Positions 1 to 14,109 of a DNA stretch of 64,000 nt are shown piece after piece. A program made the position numbers and the translations under genes. This stretch comes from Hirundichthys speculiger (Eukaryota; Chordata; Actinopteri; Beloniformes; Exocoetidae), in the NCBI GenBank assembly GCA_018398805.1, contig JAGFBZ010002152.1, forward strand, positions 62,001-126,000. The letters run 5' to 3'. Each line of letters begins with the position of its first letter. The first letter of the stretch is position 1. A model generated the notes under the pieces. It searched no databases. It saw only the letters and a list, made by a program, of their open reading frames with translations, and was not told the DNA's origin.

Positions 1-243
1 ATCTGTTTGGTAAAAGTGACTCGTCAGATTCAATAAGGATGAGGGTGACACACATTTTATGTGACTGATGTAAAAAAAAAAAAAAAAAAAAAAAAAAGCA
101 CTGTTAATTACAATAATAATTATTAAATATGGATTTTAGTCCAGTAGTATTCAAGAGGGAAAGGTGAGCTTTAGTGCTACAGCAGCTACAAATAGCTGAA
201 CAGTGCAATGGCGGACGCTGCAGATGTGCTCTGCAGCGACCGC

Positions 244-320
244 CATCCAGTTTGACTGGATCCAGTCAAACTGGATCCAGTCAAACTGGATCCAGTTTGA
301 CTGGATCCAGTTTGACTGGA
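244..320. repeat. 15-bp BamHI-containing repeat with alternating orientation
   Basis: Units of GGATCCAGTCAAACT and its reverse complement AGTTTGACTGGATCC follow each other head-to-tail and head-to-head, forming stacked palindromes. In the sequence 3' of trak1. Confidence 0.9.
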
Positions 321-1065
321 TGTTTCAGAAAAGGAAAGAGTACAACATCCAACCAGCAGATTCAGTCTCCAGAGCAGGCCGCGAGCGGAAACGTCATCTC
401 AGCATCGCTACTCCAGTACAGTCTGTTTTTAAAAGGTCAGTTCACCCAATGACTGACAGTGAAATTACATTAAAATGTATTTTGTGTGTCCAGATTTGGA
501 AATATCCGTGCCAAAAAACGATCAAGAGATAAACATAGAGCAGTTCTGCAAGCAGCGCTTTAGGATAGATGCTAACATTAGCATGCTGATGTGCTCCCGG
601 GTGCACCTTTTTTTTAATTTCTGATGTTACATGCTGAAAGCTAATTGTCAAACCTGCAGCTAAGGCTGCTAACGACGCTTCAGTTTTTGCAGGAATGTGG
701 GCAAAAACATACCGAGGACTGACTCACGAGCAGGAATTTTATCGTTTAATTCCTGTGTAAAGGGCTTGATCAGGTCTGTGAACAGCATGTGAAAGTTTTT
801 ACAGAAAATGTGATTGTTCAGTGCGGAGAAATCACTGTTTGATTACATATTCTTCTGTTTTGGGTGAACTAACCTGTTAAGTCAGTTTTTTTTTTTTTTT
901 CTTTTGAATGTTCAAGCATCAGTCATAATTTAAAAGCGTTAGAGTGGATAGTGTTCACTAAGAACCAGAATATTGGTTGAAAACCAGCTCAGTCACTTTA
1001 TTGTTGGACAGTTAAAACGTTGCCAGATCCAGGTGGCCAGTCAGTTCCCCACCCAGTGGTCCAAG

Positions 1066-1656
1066 CTACTCCTGGGGTCCTGGGGCTTTCATGGCCATGC
1101 TGGCTCCAACCATGCCGGGATAACTCCGATTCCTCCTCATTCCGTCTGGGCCAAAAGGAGAGCCGGACCTGCGCAGCCCACCTAGAGGCCCGAGGATGGG
1201 ACCCGAACTCACCGCCCTGCCCCCTTGGGCGCCAGCCACACCCAGCCGCTTCACCTTGTCCAGCAAGTTGAGGTTATGGACGGTCACGCTAACGTCCGTC
1301 TGGCTTTCGCAGTCTCTCCCTCTCTGTCTGCCTCTCATCCCTCCGGTCACCTCCTTCAGGAATGGACCGCGCCGGTTTGGAGGCCAAGAAGTTGTCATAA
1401 GACGGGCTCTTGAAGTCGAAGCCCGCAGAGGTTGGCAAAGCTGAGGCACTCGGCCTTGTGGGGGAGTTTGGAGGCGTAGGACGGGCGCAGTGGATTGGGT
1501 GCTCGGTTTGGAGCGATGGAGGTGCTGAGCAGGACTCCCCCGCTGCCCTGGCTGTGCTCCGGACCCTGGCTCTGGTGATACATGGCAGCTGAGATGCCTC
1601 GTTCCTGGAGGAGGCGCACCAACCCCAGGGAGGTGCTGGTGGTCCGTGTTCCATCT
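1066..1656 (-). CDS. trak1: trak1 last coding exon (two +1 frameshifts)
   Basis: The acceptor CTGTGCAG precedes position 1656. The conserved TRAK1 tail is read in three successive frames: [15 protein letters not shown], then [20 protein letters not shown] and [16 protein letters not shown], then [28 protein letters not shown] and [14 protein letters not shown]. The shifts fit one extra base near 1478-1482 and one extra C near 1367-1371 (plus-strand positions). The stop TAG is at 1068-1066. An AATAAA hexamer lies about 65 bases beyond it. Confidence 0.85.
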   Translation of the reverse strand, partial: RWNTDHQHLPGVGAPPPGTRHLSCHVSPEPGSGAQPGQRGSPAQHLHRSKPSTQSTAPVLRLQTPPQGRVPQLCQPLRASTSRARLMTTSWPPNRRGPFLKEVTGGMRGRQRGRDCESQTDVSVTVHNLNLLDKVKRLGVAGAQGGRAVSSGPILGPLGGLRRSGSPFGPDGMRRNRSYPGMVGASMAMKAPGPQE

Positions 1657-4600
1657 CTGCACAGACACGAGCCAGGAATGAGTTTAAAATACAGATCTGT
1701 ATGTGTTCAATCTGTCTTCTTCTGTAACGCTGTGCACCACTGACACGTTCTTGTGTTGAACTTTACTGAATGCAAGTGAACTTTTGTTGGTGGAAAACAT
1801 ATACATAATATTTGCAGGTTACTTTATTAGGTATTCCTTGCTAGGGACCTTGTCTGACCTTTTTTCCTTTATAAGCCTCTTAATTCTTTGTGGAATTGAT
1901 TCAACAAGATGCTGGAAACTTTCCTCAGAAATCTTATACTGACATAATGTGAGACAGCCTGCGATAGACGAGCGACCTGTCCAGAGTCTAACCCTGACTA
2001 GAACCAGGAGATACGACCGTATTAGTCCAGTCCTGAGGTCTCTGATGTTTGTATCGATCACCAGTTGAACACATGAACCTAATAAAGTGTCCAGTGGAAG
2101 AGAATTAGCTGCTAGAGGCTAAACTCGTAGAACTAGCTCATTGATTGAGCAGAAGATATAAGTTGATGTTTGGTGTCTTGCCTGAGGTTAGTGGAGGACT
2201 CGGAGGGCCTGAGGCTGAGGCGGCGGGGGGTGCAGGGAGTAACAGCAGGAGTAGCTAACAGAGCGCTGGTCATCACGCAGGAGGACGACGCCGGGGCGGG
2301 GTTCACACTGGAAGGAAATGAGATAAAGGAGACACTTTAAAACCTCTGGATGACTTCCACATCTTTTTTATCTGAGCATCAAAACTGAACTAAAGCGCAC
2401 AGAGGATGTTGGAAACATCAATGCCTGTATTGTTAAGAAAATCAAAACTGTCACCTGGTCACGTTTCCATCTGAATCTGTCCTGTTAAGATTCAACAGGT
2501 TTCTGACGACCTGACGGGCTGCTTGACTGACTAACATTGACTTCGCTGGTGGTTTAACCATTAATGTAAAAGATGTGACAGAACTACCTTTATGTTTGTC
2601 TCTTAGTTTGTTTGTTTTTGAATAAAATGCACAATTTAGCATTTTTTAAGTGCATGCATCGTTTAAGCCAGTAAACAATGTTCTACAAATAAACTCAGGA
2701 AGTTCTCAGGAAGTCAAAAGTAGGCTCATTACCTCCGCCAAGGAGGTTACCGTATTGGCCCGAATATAGGACGACTCTGATTATAAGACGAGCCCCTAGT
2801 TTTTCAAATATAATTTTGGGAAAATAAAAATATGTTGAAGACAATGAGGCTATTCATTAAAAAAAAAGTTTATTGTACAATTTATTATAGAAAAACTCAC
2901 ACAGAGGTAACATTCTGCTGTATTATTAAACATTTTAATGATTTCATCTTTTTCAGGTACTGTGGTACCATACTTAAGGTACAGGTACGTGCCAGGTTTC
3001 AATGTTATTGAAGATCAAGGTTTAGTACTATTTAATAAACTGATGTTTGTTATGTTAATAAACATCACATCTGCTCCATGCGTTTACTGGTTACTTTGGT
3101 GTGGCTCCATCTAGTGGCGCAGATGTGTAATGACACTAGAAAAGTCTAGTCCTCGATTATAAGACGACCCCAATTTTTGAGAAAATGATTTCTAGAATAA
3201 AATATAGTCTTATATTCAGGCCAATACGGTATGTTTCTACCGGCGTTTATCTGTCTGTTTGTCTGCATTCAAGATAACTCAAAAAGTTCTGGATGGATTC
3301 TGATGAAATTTTCAGGAGTTGTCAGAAATGTGAAAAGGAAGAACTGATTTCATTTTGGCTGTGATCCGGAAGAAAATCCTGGATTCTGGATCACTTTCAA
3401 ATTTTCGAAAACATTGCGGTCAATGGGGCCAAACATTTTGTTTCTCAATAATCTCAGTTAATTATCGCCCAAACTCATGAAATGTCATTAAGGGATTGAG
3501 AATGGGAACCTCTATCAAATTTCAGAGGCTGATCCAGATCTGAGGGAATTGTTGCACCTGTCGGAGGTCTGCGCTCTCCGAGTGCTTTTCTAGTTAGCAT
3601 TGTAATGAGGTGAATGCTGGTGTTAGCTGTGAAGAAAATCTTTGCTATAGTAGAATAAAATCCTATAAAATCCTTCCTGATCAGAATGTAGACGTTGATC
3701 ATCGATTATCCACCTGCAGCAGCGTCTCACCTGGGCGTGACCCGCGTCAGCTCATCTGTCGGGTGGAGGATCCGACAGGTGGTGAAGGTGTAGGTGGAGC
3801 TGGTGTGGGCCATGCACTTCCCTGGGTAGTATGCAGCTGGAAGTCAAGCAAACACAGACCACTGGTCATTTTACAGTTTTAAACTGTTTCACCAATCCAC
3901 ACATTTCCAAACTGAAGTATCAGGATATTTGCTCATCTGAATCATTTTCAATTTTTATCTATAGAAGATGGGCTTCAGTTACTCTTAGCTGTCATGTTCA
4001 TGTTTTCCGTGCACGCTTCAGTTTTGATCAAGCTCTTTCCATGGTATCTTCCTCAACCCATCTTTGCATCTTTGCCCTCACACTGCGTCCACTTGTTTAC
4101 CAAATTATGTTGTAATTCCTGTCTTCACTCTACTGTTTTCATCCTGTCACTCTCGTTCAAGTCGATCTTCATTTTATTTATTGTATTTATTATTATTTAT
4201 TTATTGTTTAAAAGCAAACTCAAGACCTACCTTTTTAGTCTAGCTTTTAACTAAATCTTACATATTTATTGTGTTTTTAGCCTAATTTTTATTTTATTAT
4301 CTTAACTTCTTAGTCTGGGTCTTAACTAAATCTATTTTATTCATTGTATCTTTCACTATCTCTTAGACTAGTTTTAACTGAATTTTATTATTTTATTTTT
4401 TATTCTATTTTTTATTTATTTATTTTTTTGACTAATTTTACATTGTAAGTTGGGCATTTAACTGAATTTTATCTATTTTATTATTTTATTTTTTAGATAT
4501 TTACCAAATTTTAGGCAATATAGTTATCTTATCAAGTATCTTCTCTCAGGTGTTTCCCCACTTCAAAGTAGCGAGTGTGAGATGGCGTTTCCTCACCATT

Positions 4601-5758
4601 CTTCCTCACAAATCTTAAATTCTATGTTTTTATGTGTGTGTGTGTGTATGGGGGGGGGGGGGGGGGTCATTTGTGTTTATTGTTTCCTGTATTCTTTTTA
4701 TGTAAAGCACTTTGAGCTGCTCCTGTCTGCATGAAAAGTGCTCTATAAATAAAGTATGATTGATTGATTGATTGATTGATTAAGCAAAAATAACTGATTC
4801 AGATCTGCAATTCTTATTTAAGGCGATGAAGGTCTGATGGGACCTTCCTGTTCTTGAAGCACATCAATGGTTTGCACCTTGTTGCGACTCCTCTGTATTT
4901 TCTCCCAGGAAACCTTTCTATGGTTCTTTTAATGTCTTCCTTCTGGACAGTCGTGGTTTCTCTTTTCCACTAAAAGGGTTCTGCTAACGTCCACACGTCT
5001 TCTGTGGAAACCGTGTTAATGCAGCACAGCTGATGGATTTCTTTTGTTTTTCCAGCATAATGGCGGCCTGTTTGGTTTGTAATTCATTCGCGCTCCTCTG
5101 ACTGCATCTTGTGGTTTGGCAGCAGCCGCTTTTAAAAGTATTAGCCCGCTCTTGTCTGGGAAACAGTGACAATAAAGATGGTGCCGTGTGTGTGCTGTAC
5201 ATCCTCACCCAGAGCATCCGTGTTGCTAAGATGCGGTGACGGCGATGGAGACGGCGGAGAGGGCGGAGCAAGGCTCGGTGGAGCGAGGCTCGGAGGAGGC
5301 GGCGCCAGGTTGGCGTCACCCGTGTTGGGGGCGGGGGGCACGGCTGGCGAGGCGGAAGCTGAGGAGGTGGGAAGGTTCTGGAAGTATTGCTCTCCTGGCT
5401 CGTCCTCCTCGAAACCGCCCCAGGGGTACACCTGGACAGCACCAGAGAGAGGAGGGGCAACTCAGGTCGCTTCAACCCAACAGTGATGAGGAATCTTTAG
5501 CATGCGTTATCTATCACTTCTAAACATTTTAATGAAGTCATTTAATCTTAAAAATGCTTCTGAAAATTCCCTGAGTTGCTGTGTGTTTTATCACAGAATC
5601 TTTCTACATTCAACAGAATCAACATACTGGAAGATACTGAGCTCTGACATCAAGGAAATCTCAAGCATTTGCAGCACTTTGTTCAACGGAGGACCAAAGC
5701 AGGTTCGCAGTGATACGTCAAGCTAGCAAAGCTGAAACCACACGCGGAACACACACAA

Positions 5759-5799
<41 letters not shown>

Positions 5800-8700
5800 G
5801 ACACACACACACACACACACAGACACACACACACACAGACCTGCTCTAGCTCCAGTTCGAGCGGCCTGTAGCCCTTCGGCACGACTCCGGGCCTGGCGTC
5901 CAGGATCACGCCCAGGTGAGGCTGCGCTAGCTGCTGCCAGTGGTGCAGCGTTGCCGAGCCTGGTGGACAGAGACGAAAATGACTGCAACGCCGTCAAACA
6001 CATCTGGATAACTTCATTTTGACTTTCCCTTCATGCTCGTAAACACTGCAGTGTCTTGGTGTCAAGTCACTCCTTTAAAAGTTAACCATAACAGCTGGAA
6101 AATCATCCAGCTGGAACCACAAAAAGTGTTAAGCTAACACAGGCTACTTTACCACGGCAGATTAAGGAACAAAAATCATTGCAATGCATTGATGTTTTCA
6201 GTGGTAATAACAAATATTTAGTGTCTGCATTGATGGAAAAGACACACGAGAAAGAAGAGAAAGACGACAGTTTCAGTTTCAGTGATTATGATGGAAAACA
6301 GAGAGAAGCTAAGCAGTGATGGAAAGAAGGGAAATAATACAAAACTGAAATGAACGGGTAGAAGTAAAGTAGGATGAAGAAATGATTTTATTAGTCAGTC
6401 ATGTGTTATGAGACAAAAAAAAGAAAAGAAACAGAAAAAAGTGACAGAAAATATGGAAAAGTGAAAAAGCAGTAATAACAGCAGAAATCATAAATAACTA
6501 TAGTAATAATAAATACATATAGGGAAAATGTACCTATAATACAATTTATACAAAGTATGCACTAACAAATGACTAGAAGGCAACAAAACAGAAAAATAAG
6601 GCTTGTTTATATTAAAGGGCTTTCTAATGTTTTTAAATGAAATATGAAACACTACCAGCAGAGGGCAGCACAGGACTAAAGCTACTGCCCTGAAGGTAAA
6701 CCTGCACCTGAATCACAAGGATCAAATGTTGCTGTGACTGTTTATTTTTGGCGAAACTTGACAACATCAGGCGTCAAGGTAAAAGCACCTGTAGCAGAGT
6801 AAAGACACGTATCTGGTTATTTTCTGTAGCTAATATACGGAGGTTCGTTTCTAGACAGTTTCTCTACAGGTCAAAATTAGTTCATGAACAGCAGTAAATG
6901 ATCTGGATGGAAGTGTCGGCCTCTCTGCCTTCCTGCATTCAGTGATCACTTGCCACGTTGCGGTTTAAGTTATTTTAGTTATTCGCAGATTTTTTTTTTC
7001 AGAAATATATAATATAATTTAAAAAAAATTTTTAAATCACGGAAACATCACTGGATGTTGTGCACGTTCTCTCACAGTGCAGAAATGTTGTGAGCCAGCC
7101 TGGCCCCTTTAAGATGGTGGCCCTATGGGTAATGATGTGGCCTTATGGGTAATGTAGTGTGTGTGTCGTGGGACGGCAGAAGAAAACGAGGTTAGATGAA
7201 AAGTGTAGTGAGCATCAGCAGCAGCCCAGCGTGTATAGATTTACATTCTCCATGTTTCTCTGTATGAAGTTCCATGCAGAGAAAACCAGACTTTTTGTTT
7301 TGTTGTTGTTAGCGTGTTAGCCGCTAATTACGAGCCTAAAATAGCACAATACCAGCGGTTTGTTTACTACGGTTCAGAGACCAGAGGCTGTGAAGGAAAC
7401 AGAAAGACCACAGTTGAGCCTTTGTCTTGTTTCGCTACTTTTTTGTGGTTTTTAAATATATTTTAAACACATTATTGAGGCTCGGGGGGGCTCCGGCTCC
7501 AGATCGTGGATTTTGACTGTCGCGGGGGGGCGCCGGTCTCCATTAACGGTGAAAACTAAGGGATCACTGTAATCATGAGCGTGTCTACAGCCACTCTCTG
7601 GGCTGTGTGTCTTTGCAGTAGCTGCCTGACTTGTGATGATGCATCAGAGACCAGAAGGACTTGAAGAGCATCAGGGAAAGAGGCCTCTCCTCTCTTTCTC
7701 CTAAACTCCTCCTCTTCCTGGTTCCAGCTCTCTCTCCGGCCCACCTCCTCCCTCTCTCCCTCTCTATCCCAGCTCCAGTTCTCCTGGCCCAATCCCTTTC
7801 CTTTTCCCCTCCAGCGGTCGCCAGGTTCTGCTCTCCCGCCTCCTCTCCCCCTCAGCCCCCCATCCCCACTTCGTCCCTTTCTTCGCCCCGCCCCCCGGTG
7901 CCTCTCGCCTTCCCGGCTCCTCCCCGTCTTCCAGGTGGTCCCGCGCTCCCTCTCTCCCTCACCTTCGAGCGGCTTGACGATCTGGAGTTTGTCGGGGAGG
8001 TAGGGCCCCCGTGAGGCCCACAGGTGGAGGTTCCCGAGTGACATGATGCTGTCGGACGGGGTCAACGCGCCGTCCTGGCCCGGCGCGTGCAGCCCGGCGT
8101 GCCCTCCCCGCCGCCGCACCCGCTCCTCCTCAAAGTAGCGCCTCTCGCTGAGGTTGTTCTGGCGACGCAGGGACAGCCTGCGCAGGGCCAGCCGCAGGTC
8201 TTCGGCCCCGCTCGCCTTCTTCTGGCATTCGCCGCTGTACCCGGAGATGGAGAGAAGAATGAGAACAGCCGCTTTGACTCAACTCACGCATTTCCACCGG
8301 CGTCTCTTCACCTCTCCTGATTGGACGCCGTCTCCATGAGGATGCTCTGTGCCCGGTTGTCCAGGGCAACATTATCTCCGCTGATGCTGCCCCCATACAT
8401 GGTGGAGTGGGGTGTGGAGAGGCCGCTGGACTGGGGGGACGTCCGGGCCGACAGGGACTGGTTGGAGCCCGGGATGTTGGCGCTGGTCGGGGTCAGGGAG
8501 CGCTGCCGGACCGTCTGGTTGACGTTCTTCACCGTTTCAAACACGCGCTTCTGATGGATCCTGCAAACAAAAAACCCCCTCAGCCTGAGCCACGCCTCCT
8601 GTAGGATGATGTCACAGCGTCACACGAAGCACTGAAACCATACATACTTCTGCTCTTCACACTCAGGGTCATCCAAACTCATCTCCTTCCTCATCGTCCC

Positions 8701-11700
8701 TTCGATCTCGGCGGCCAGAGAGTCCTGCAACAGCAAAACTCCTCAAGGAAAGGAAGGAGGCGCCACACACACACGGCGACCAACGCACATGCATCCCCTC
8801 ACCATCGGGTACAGCCCCAGAGGGTGGTAGCGTCGCGGCGTTCCTGCAGAGTAATTTCTGTTCCTCAGGTTCTTCAGCTCCTCCTGAGCTTCGTGTAACA
8901 TCTCGATACACTCCGAGTACTTCTCCTCCAGCTCCTGCAGCTGTTGGATTTCATACATCAGGGACGTTTTATTAACAGTTTTTAACCGACTGGGGAACAG
9001 CTGGATGGACGTGGAAAGTTTACCTCTGCTGTAAGCTGCCTTTGGGCGTCTTTAGCTGCCATCAGATGTTGAGAGAGCTCCTCATTTTCTACTGCATACT
9101 GGACACACATTTATGATGCAAGTTAGTGACACAAGAACATCAGACAAATAATGTCTTAAGTAGGGCCGGGCAAGTTAACACGTTATTATCACGTTAACGC
9201 ATTCATTTATTAACGCTGACATTTATGTAAAGCATGTTGCTCACATGCTTTTGTTTTGAAAAGTCTGTTACTGGCTGCTGCGGAACTGGAAGAGAATTTG
9301 CAGGTAAACATAAGGAAAAGCTAAAACAGACATGGAGAACGGTAAAAATCCGTGAACTTTACAGTTCAGGTAGCAATATTAATAATTGTGTCTAAAAAAA
9401 AATAATTCTGGACTGCAACCAAACGTTTGTGGTCATTCCTCCATGTTCCATCAGATCTGCTCCATGTGTTCACTGTCCTGCTGTTCTCTAGCTGGTTACT
9501 GCAGTGCGGCTCCATCTAGTGGCTCAGATGTGTAATGACAACAGAAAGTCCAGTCCTCCATTATAAAACTAATTCAGTTCTGTGGCCCGTTTTTTAATTT
9601 CGTATTTTTGATCCAAGTCTAAAATTGAAATATAAAAAAAACAGGCTTTTTTTTTTTCTCGTTTTTTGTGTTAGATTAAAAAACAAAAAACGTAATAAAA
9701 TGTCACTTTTTACATTTTTTTTTATTTTTGATTGACAATTGAAAATGGAAAGAATGATTGATACACGGATTGATAAAGTTCCTGAACTTTAACATGGACA
9801 TTTTCATTTTAAAGTTCTCCCAGACGGAGGATTCAACAGAAACAAGGTTATTTGTAACAACTGACAAGTTGAACTCCCCGTTAAAAGTTTCTGCTGTTAC
9901 CTCAGAAATTAACTGTTTTAATGTTCTGATTGTGCTGAGACACAATCATTTAGTTGGATTTAGTTTGTAGACTTTTTTTTATTTTTTATAAAAACAGGAT
10001 GACATTAATGCCCTGGCAGTGACAATAAGCTTTATTTTATTTTATATTTTTTTAAGATGAGATTTACACTAAATATGTGTTACTGACAAGTGCTGATGTT
10101 AAAAGTGTTTGAACAACAAATGTTATGACACTTTAGTTCATATGGCAGCAGAACATTTAAATAAAAGTGCATTTTACACTACTTTTGAATTCATTATTTG
10201 ATTTCGTGTATACAATGTGATTAATCGTGATTAATCAGGAAATAATTTGATTAATCACGATTAAAATTTTTAATCTTTGCCCAGCCCTAATCTTAAAATG
10301 AGAGGTGTTTTTTTTCTCGTGTACCCACAGATTTGGCCTTCTTCTGCAGATCTACGATCTGAGAGAGGAGGTGCGTGATCTCCTCTTGCTGCCGGGAGGC
10401 ATCCTCCGTCTTCCGAGCCAGCTCCTCTGCGATGGCAGAGATCTGCAGACTGGACAGTCCTGGACAAATAGGTGAAGAGAAAGTTGCATTTTGGGAGAAA
10501 AAGAGAAAATCGCCTGAGGTTAATACAGTGGTCCAAAAGTGTCAAAACACAAAACCAGAACCTCTTAGAGATGTAGCAGTAATGTGTTTGTGCTTGTGTT
10601 TATCATCTGAAGTCATATTAACTGCGTTTTAAGACCTGTAAGGACCAGATTATTATTTATTTTTTATATCAGAAATCAGAAAATATATGTAAAATGTACA
10701 AAAAGCATGTACTTTAACTTTTATTTCTTTGCAGACATGAACCGAAACTATTTCAGGGGGTGAAAGAACAACAATAATGAAATGATTTCCAACAGGTGAC
10801 GTCAACAAACTTTTGTAATGATGAGGTTGATGAGGTCTGATCCCTCAGGTGGTACTTTATCAACAGCTGATATATGTGAACAATGGATTACTTTGAGAAA
10901 AATTTAAGGTACAGTATATTCACATATGCCATTAAAAACTTATAATAACCTCGTCCAGATGTAACATCAACATCTTTTTCCTCAGACGGATCTGAGATGG
11001 ACCATCACACAGTGGAAATGGATTTGTGATTAGACTAATCAGTATTCAGATATTTGTTTTTGTTTTTGGAAGAAATGGCAAAACAAAATGGACCATCCAG
11101 GCGGTAGCAAGTGTATAAACCAGGCTCTGTGATGGTACAGTACGGGGTTGTATCAGTGTCCTACCAAAATGTTTTCTTTTTATTTTAATTGTATTGATTC
11201 ATTCTAGACATGTCAAAACAATCTTTTAAAGCATAGACAATTTTAACACTATCATGAATCTATGTATCTGAAAAAATGAAATATATTTATAAAATATATA
11301 ATAATTGATTAATGCATTATTATATATTATCATTATTATAAAATATATAATAATGCATTAATCAATATACACTGACACATGTGCATAACCATAATTTAGA
11401 AACATATACAACCTATTGTAAATAAATCTAAATATTAAATGGACATATTCCCCCCAAAAATATAAAATAAAAAATAAACAAAATTTATACCTAATGTATA
11501 CACACACGATCTATATACATACACATACATAGCAATATGCAAAACACATATCTGGTTTAAAATCAATGTAAACATTAGTAACTGTGGCTTTTATGCAGAA
11601 AAGTACGTGGAGTTTTAGAGCAACAGTTTTCAAGAAACTGCAAAGGCAAATCCTGCACACATCACAAAGGTGTGGCAGATACAGGTACTGGACTGGCCTG

Positions 11701-14038
11701 CAGTCCAGACCACCACCATGTGGAGAATTTTGAAATGATGGGATGGCAATATTACAAAGAGATAAAAAAAATGTCACAATCCCAGCTTTTTAGGAAGGTA
11801 CTGAAGGGCTGAAATGAATGGGAGACCTCAAGACCTTGACGAAGCCTCCTAATTAAATATTCCTTCAAATTAAAGTGATGCGTTGATTTCGACATAAAAA
11901 ACTCCTTAATGTTTCTTATGGATCATTTATCGCTTTTGCATTTTTGCGCTTTCTGAAATGTTTCTGTGGTTTGCGCTTTTCTGTTGTTTTTCCTGAAATA
12001 CTGATTGATTCGTTGTGTTTCACAGCAGGACAAATTCAGTGAAAGTTAAGTTTGGAAAAACTCATAAAAGAGGGAAAGAAGAGAGGAAGATTAAAAGGTG
12101 AAACTCACTGAGCTCCTTCACACAGTCGCTGACCAGCTGCTGCTCTTTTTCTTCATAAGTTTCAGTCTCTGACTTCAGATGGCTCGCCTGCACAGAGAAC
12201 CGGGGTTTACCATAAACATCTCTCTCGTTCCTCAAGATGGCTGCCGTTTCTGCGTTTACCACAAACATCTCTCTCTTTCCTCAAGATGGCTGCCGTTTCT
12301 GCGTTTACCACAAACATCTCTCTCTTTCCTCAAGATGGCTGCCGTTTCTGCGTTTACCACAAACACCTCTCTCTTTCCTCAAGATGGCTGCCGTTTGCGT
12401 TTACCACAAACATCTCTCTCTTTCCAAAGATGGCTGCCGTTTCTGCGTTTACCACAAACATCTCTCTCTTTCCTCAAGATGGCTGCCGTTTCTGCGTTTA
12501 CCACAAACATCTCTCTCTTTCCTCAAGATGGCTGCCGTTTCTGCGTTTACCACAAACATCTCTCTCTTTCCTCAAGATGGCTGCCGTTTCTGCGTTTACC
12601 ACAAACATCTCTCTCTTTCCTCAAGATGGCTGCCGTTTCTGCGTTTACCACAAACACCTCTCTCGTTCCTCAAGATGGCTGCCGTTTCTGCGTTTACCAC
12701 AAACATCTCTCTCTTTCCTCAAGATGGCTGCCGTTTCTGCGTTTACCACAAACACCTCTCTCTTTCCTCACACAAACACTCTCTCCTCAAGATGGCTGCC
12801 GTTTCTGCGTTTACCACAAACATCTCTCTCTTTCCTCAAGATGGCTGCCGTTTCTGCGTTTACCACAAACACCTCTCTCTTTCCTCAAGATGGCTGCCGT
12901 TTCTGCGTTTACCACAAACATCTCTCTCTTTCCTCAAGATGGCTGCCGTTTCTGCGTTCGTACCTCTGAACGGAGCGACAGGTTCTCCTCCTCCAGCTCC
13001 TTGAGTTTCCTGTGCAGCGTGTCGCCCACAAACCCTCCTGAAGACGTTTCTGCTTTACTCTTTCCTGCCTCTGGTGAGAGAATAAAACAAACCGAGCGTG
13101 AAACGGAGCAACTCTCTCCTTTCATTTGAGAAAAAAGGAAATAAAGGTAGAGGTGCTGACGTCGGGGGGCTGCTGGGCTCATCCTCCACCTCCTCGGCTG
13201 CGTTGGTGTACTAACTGCAGCAGCTCGTCTTCAGGTTCAGCTCGTGGTGAAGCTGGGCCACCTGGAGGAGGAAACCTGCCGTTCATCACCAAGACGAGCG
13301 TCAGCTACAAATAATCCAGACAGACGTGTTCGTGCACAGACCTCCTCCGTGATTTTCCCCACTTGCTCCTCCAGATATTCATTCTGTTCAGTCAGAGTTC
13401 GGTTCTTCTTGAGAAGCGACTGCCCGATCTTTGCCGCCAGCTCCAGATCTCTCTCTTTCTGTTGGTTGGAGAAAACTGGACTTTAATGCAGAGTTGTACT
13501 AATCTATGTAGTCACATCCTTTCTGTCGTGATTTAATTTTATGGAAAAATAAAATCCAACTGCGGCCTTGACCTCACCTCCTCCAACAGACGTGTGACAG
13601 CGTCGATGTCATTGTAGGTCTTCGTCATCTGGCCCACTCTGTCGGCGCAGAGCACTGAGGAAACCAGAAAACACGTAAAAACGGTTTAAAACTGTAACAG
13701 CAACCTCTGCTCATCTAACTAAACTCTGATGTGCGAGTATTTCTGGACGCTCAGGCTGCGGCGGACGATCCAGGTCACGTGTAGGTGCAACCCCCCCCGT
13801 CAGCATCATGTTTGTATATGAAAGTGCAGAGCAGGGAAAGAGTTGTTTCCATGGCGCACAGCAGCTGGGGGGGGGGGCAGCTATCTCTGACCTCAGACCT
13901 CCAGTCAATATCAGGCTGCACAGAGTTATCGAATGCATGACGGTAAACCACCGTAATGCAGTTAACACTAACACGAGCACTAAGTTATTTAATAAAAGCA
14001 CCTGAAAAAGCCACGCAGGTACAGTAATAAACCACGGG

Positions 14039-14109
<71 letters not shown>

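Noticed and set aside
5683..6003. Val/Cys-rich open frame
   Set aside because: It is a trak1 exon followed by a translated (CA)n tract.
7556..8119. 187-codon minus-strand open frame as a separate gene
   Set aside because: Its first part is the trak1 exon 7,963-8,234; the rest is read-through into the intron past a good donor.
12179..13129. Long overlapping open frames (up to 316 codons) on the plus strand
   Set aside because: They are translations of the 49-bp minisatellite in three frames; the unit length is not a multiple of three and no domain is seen.
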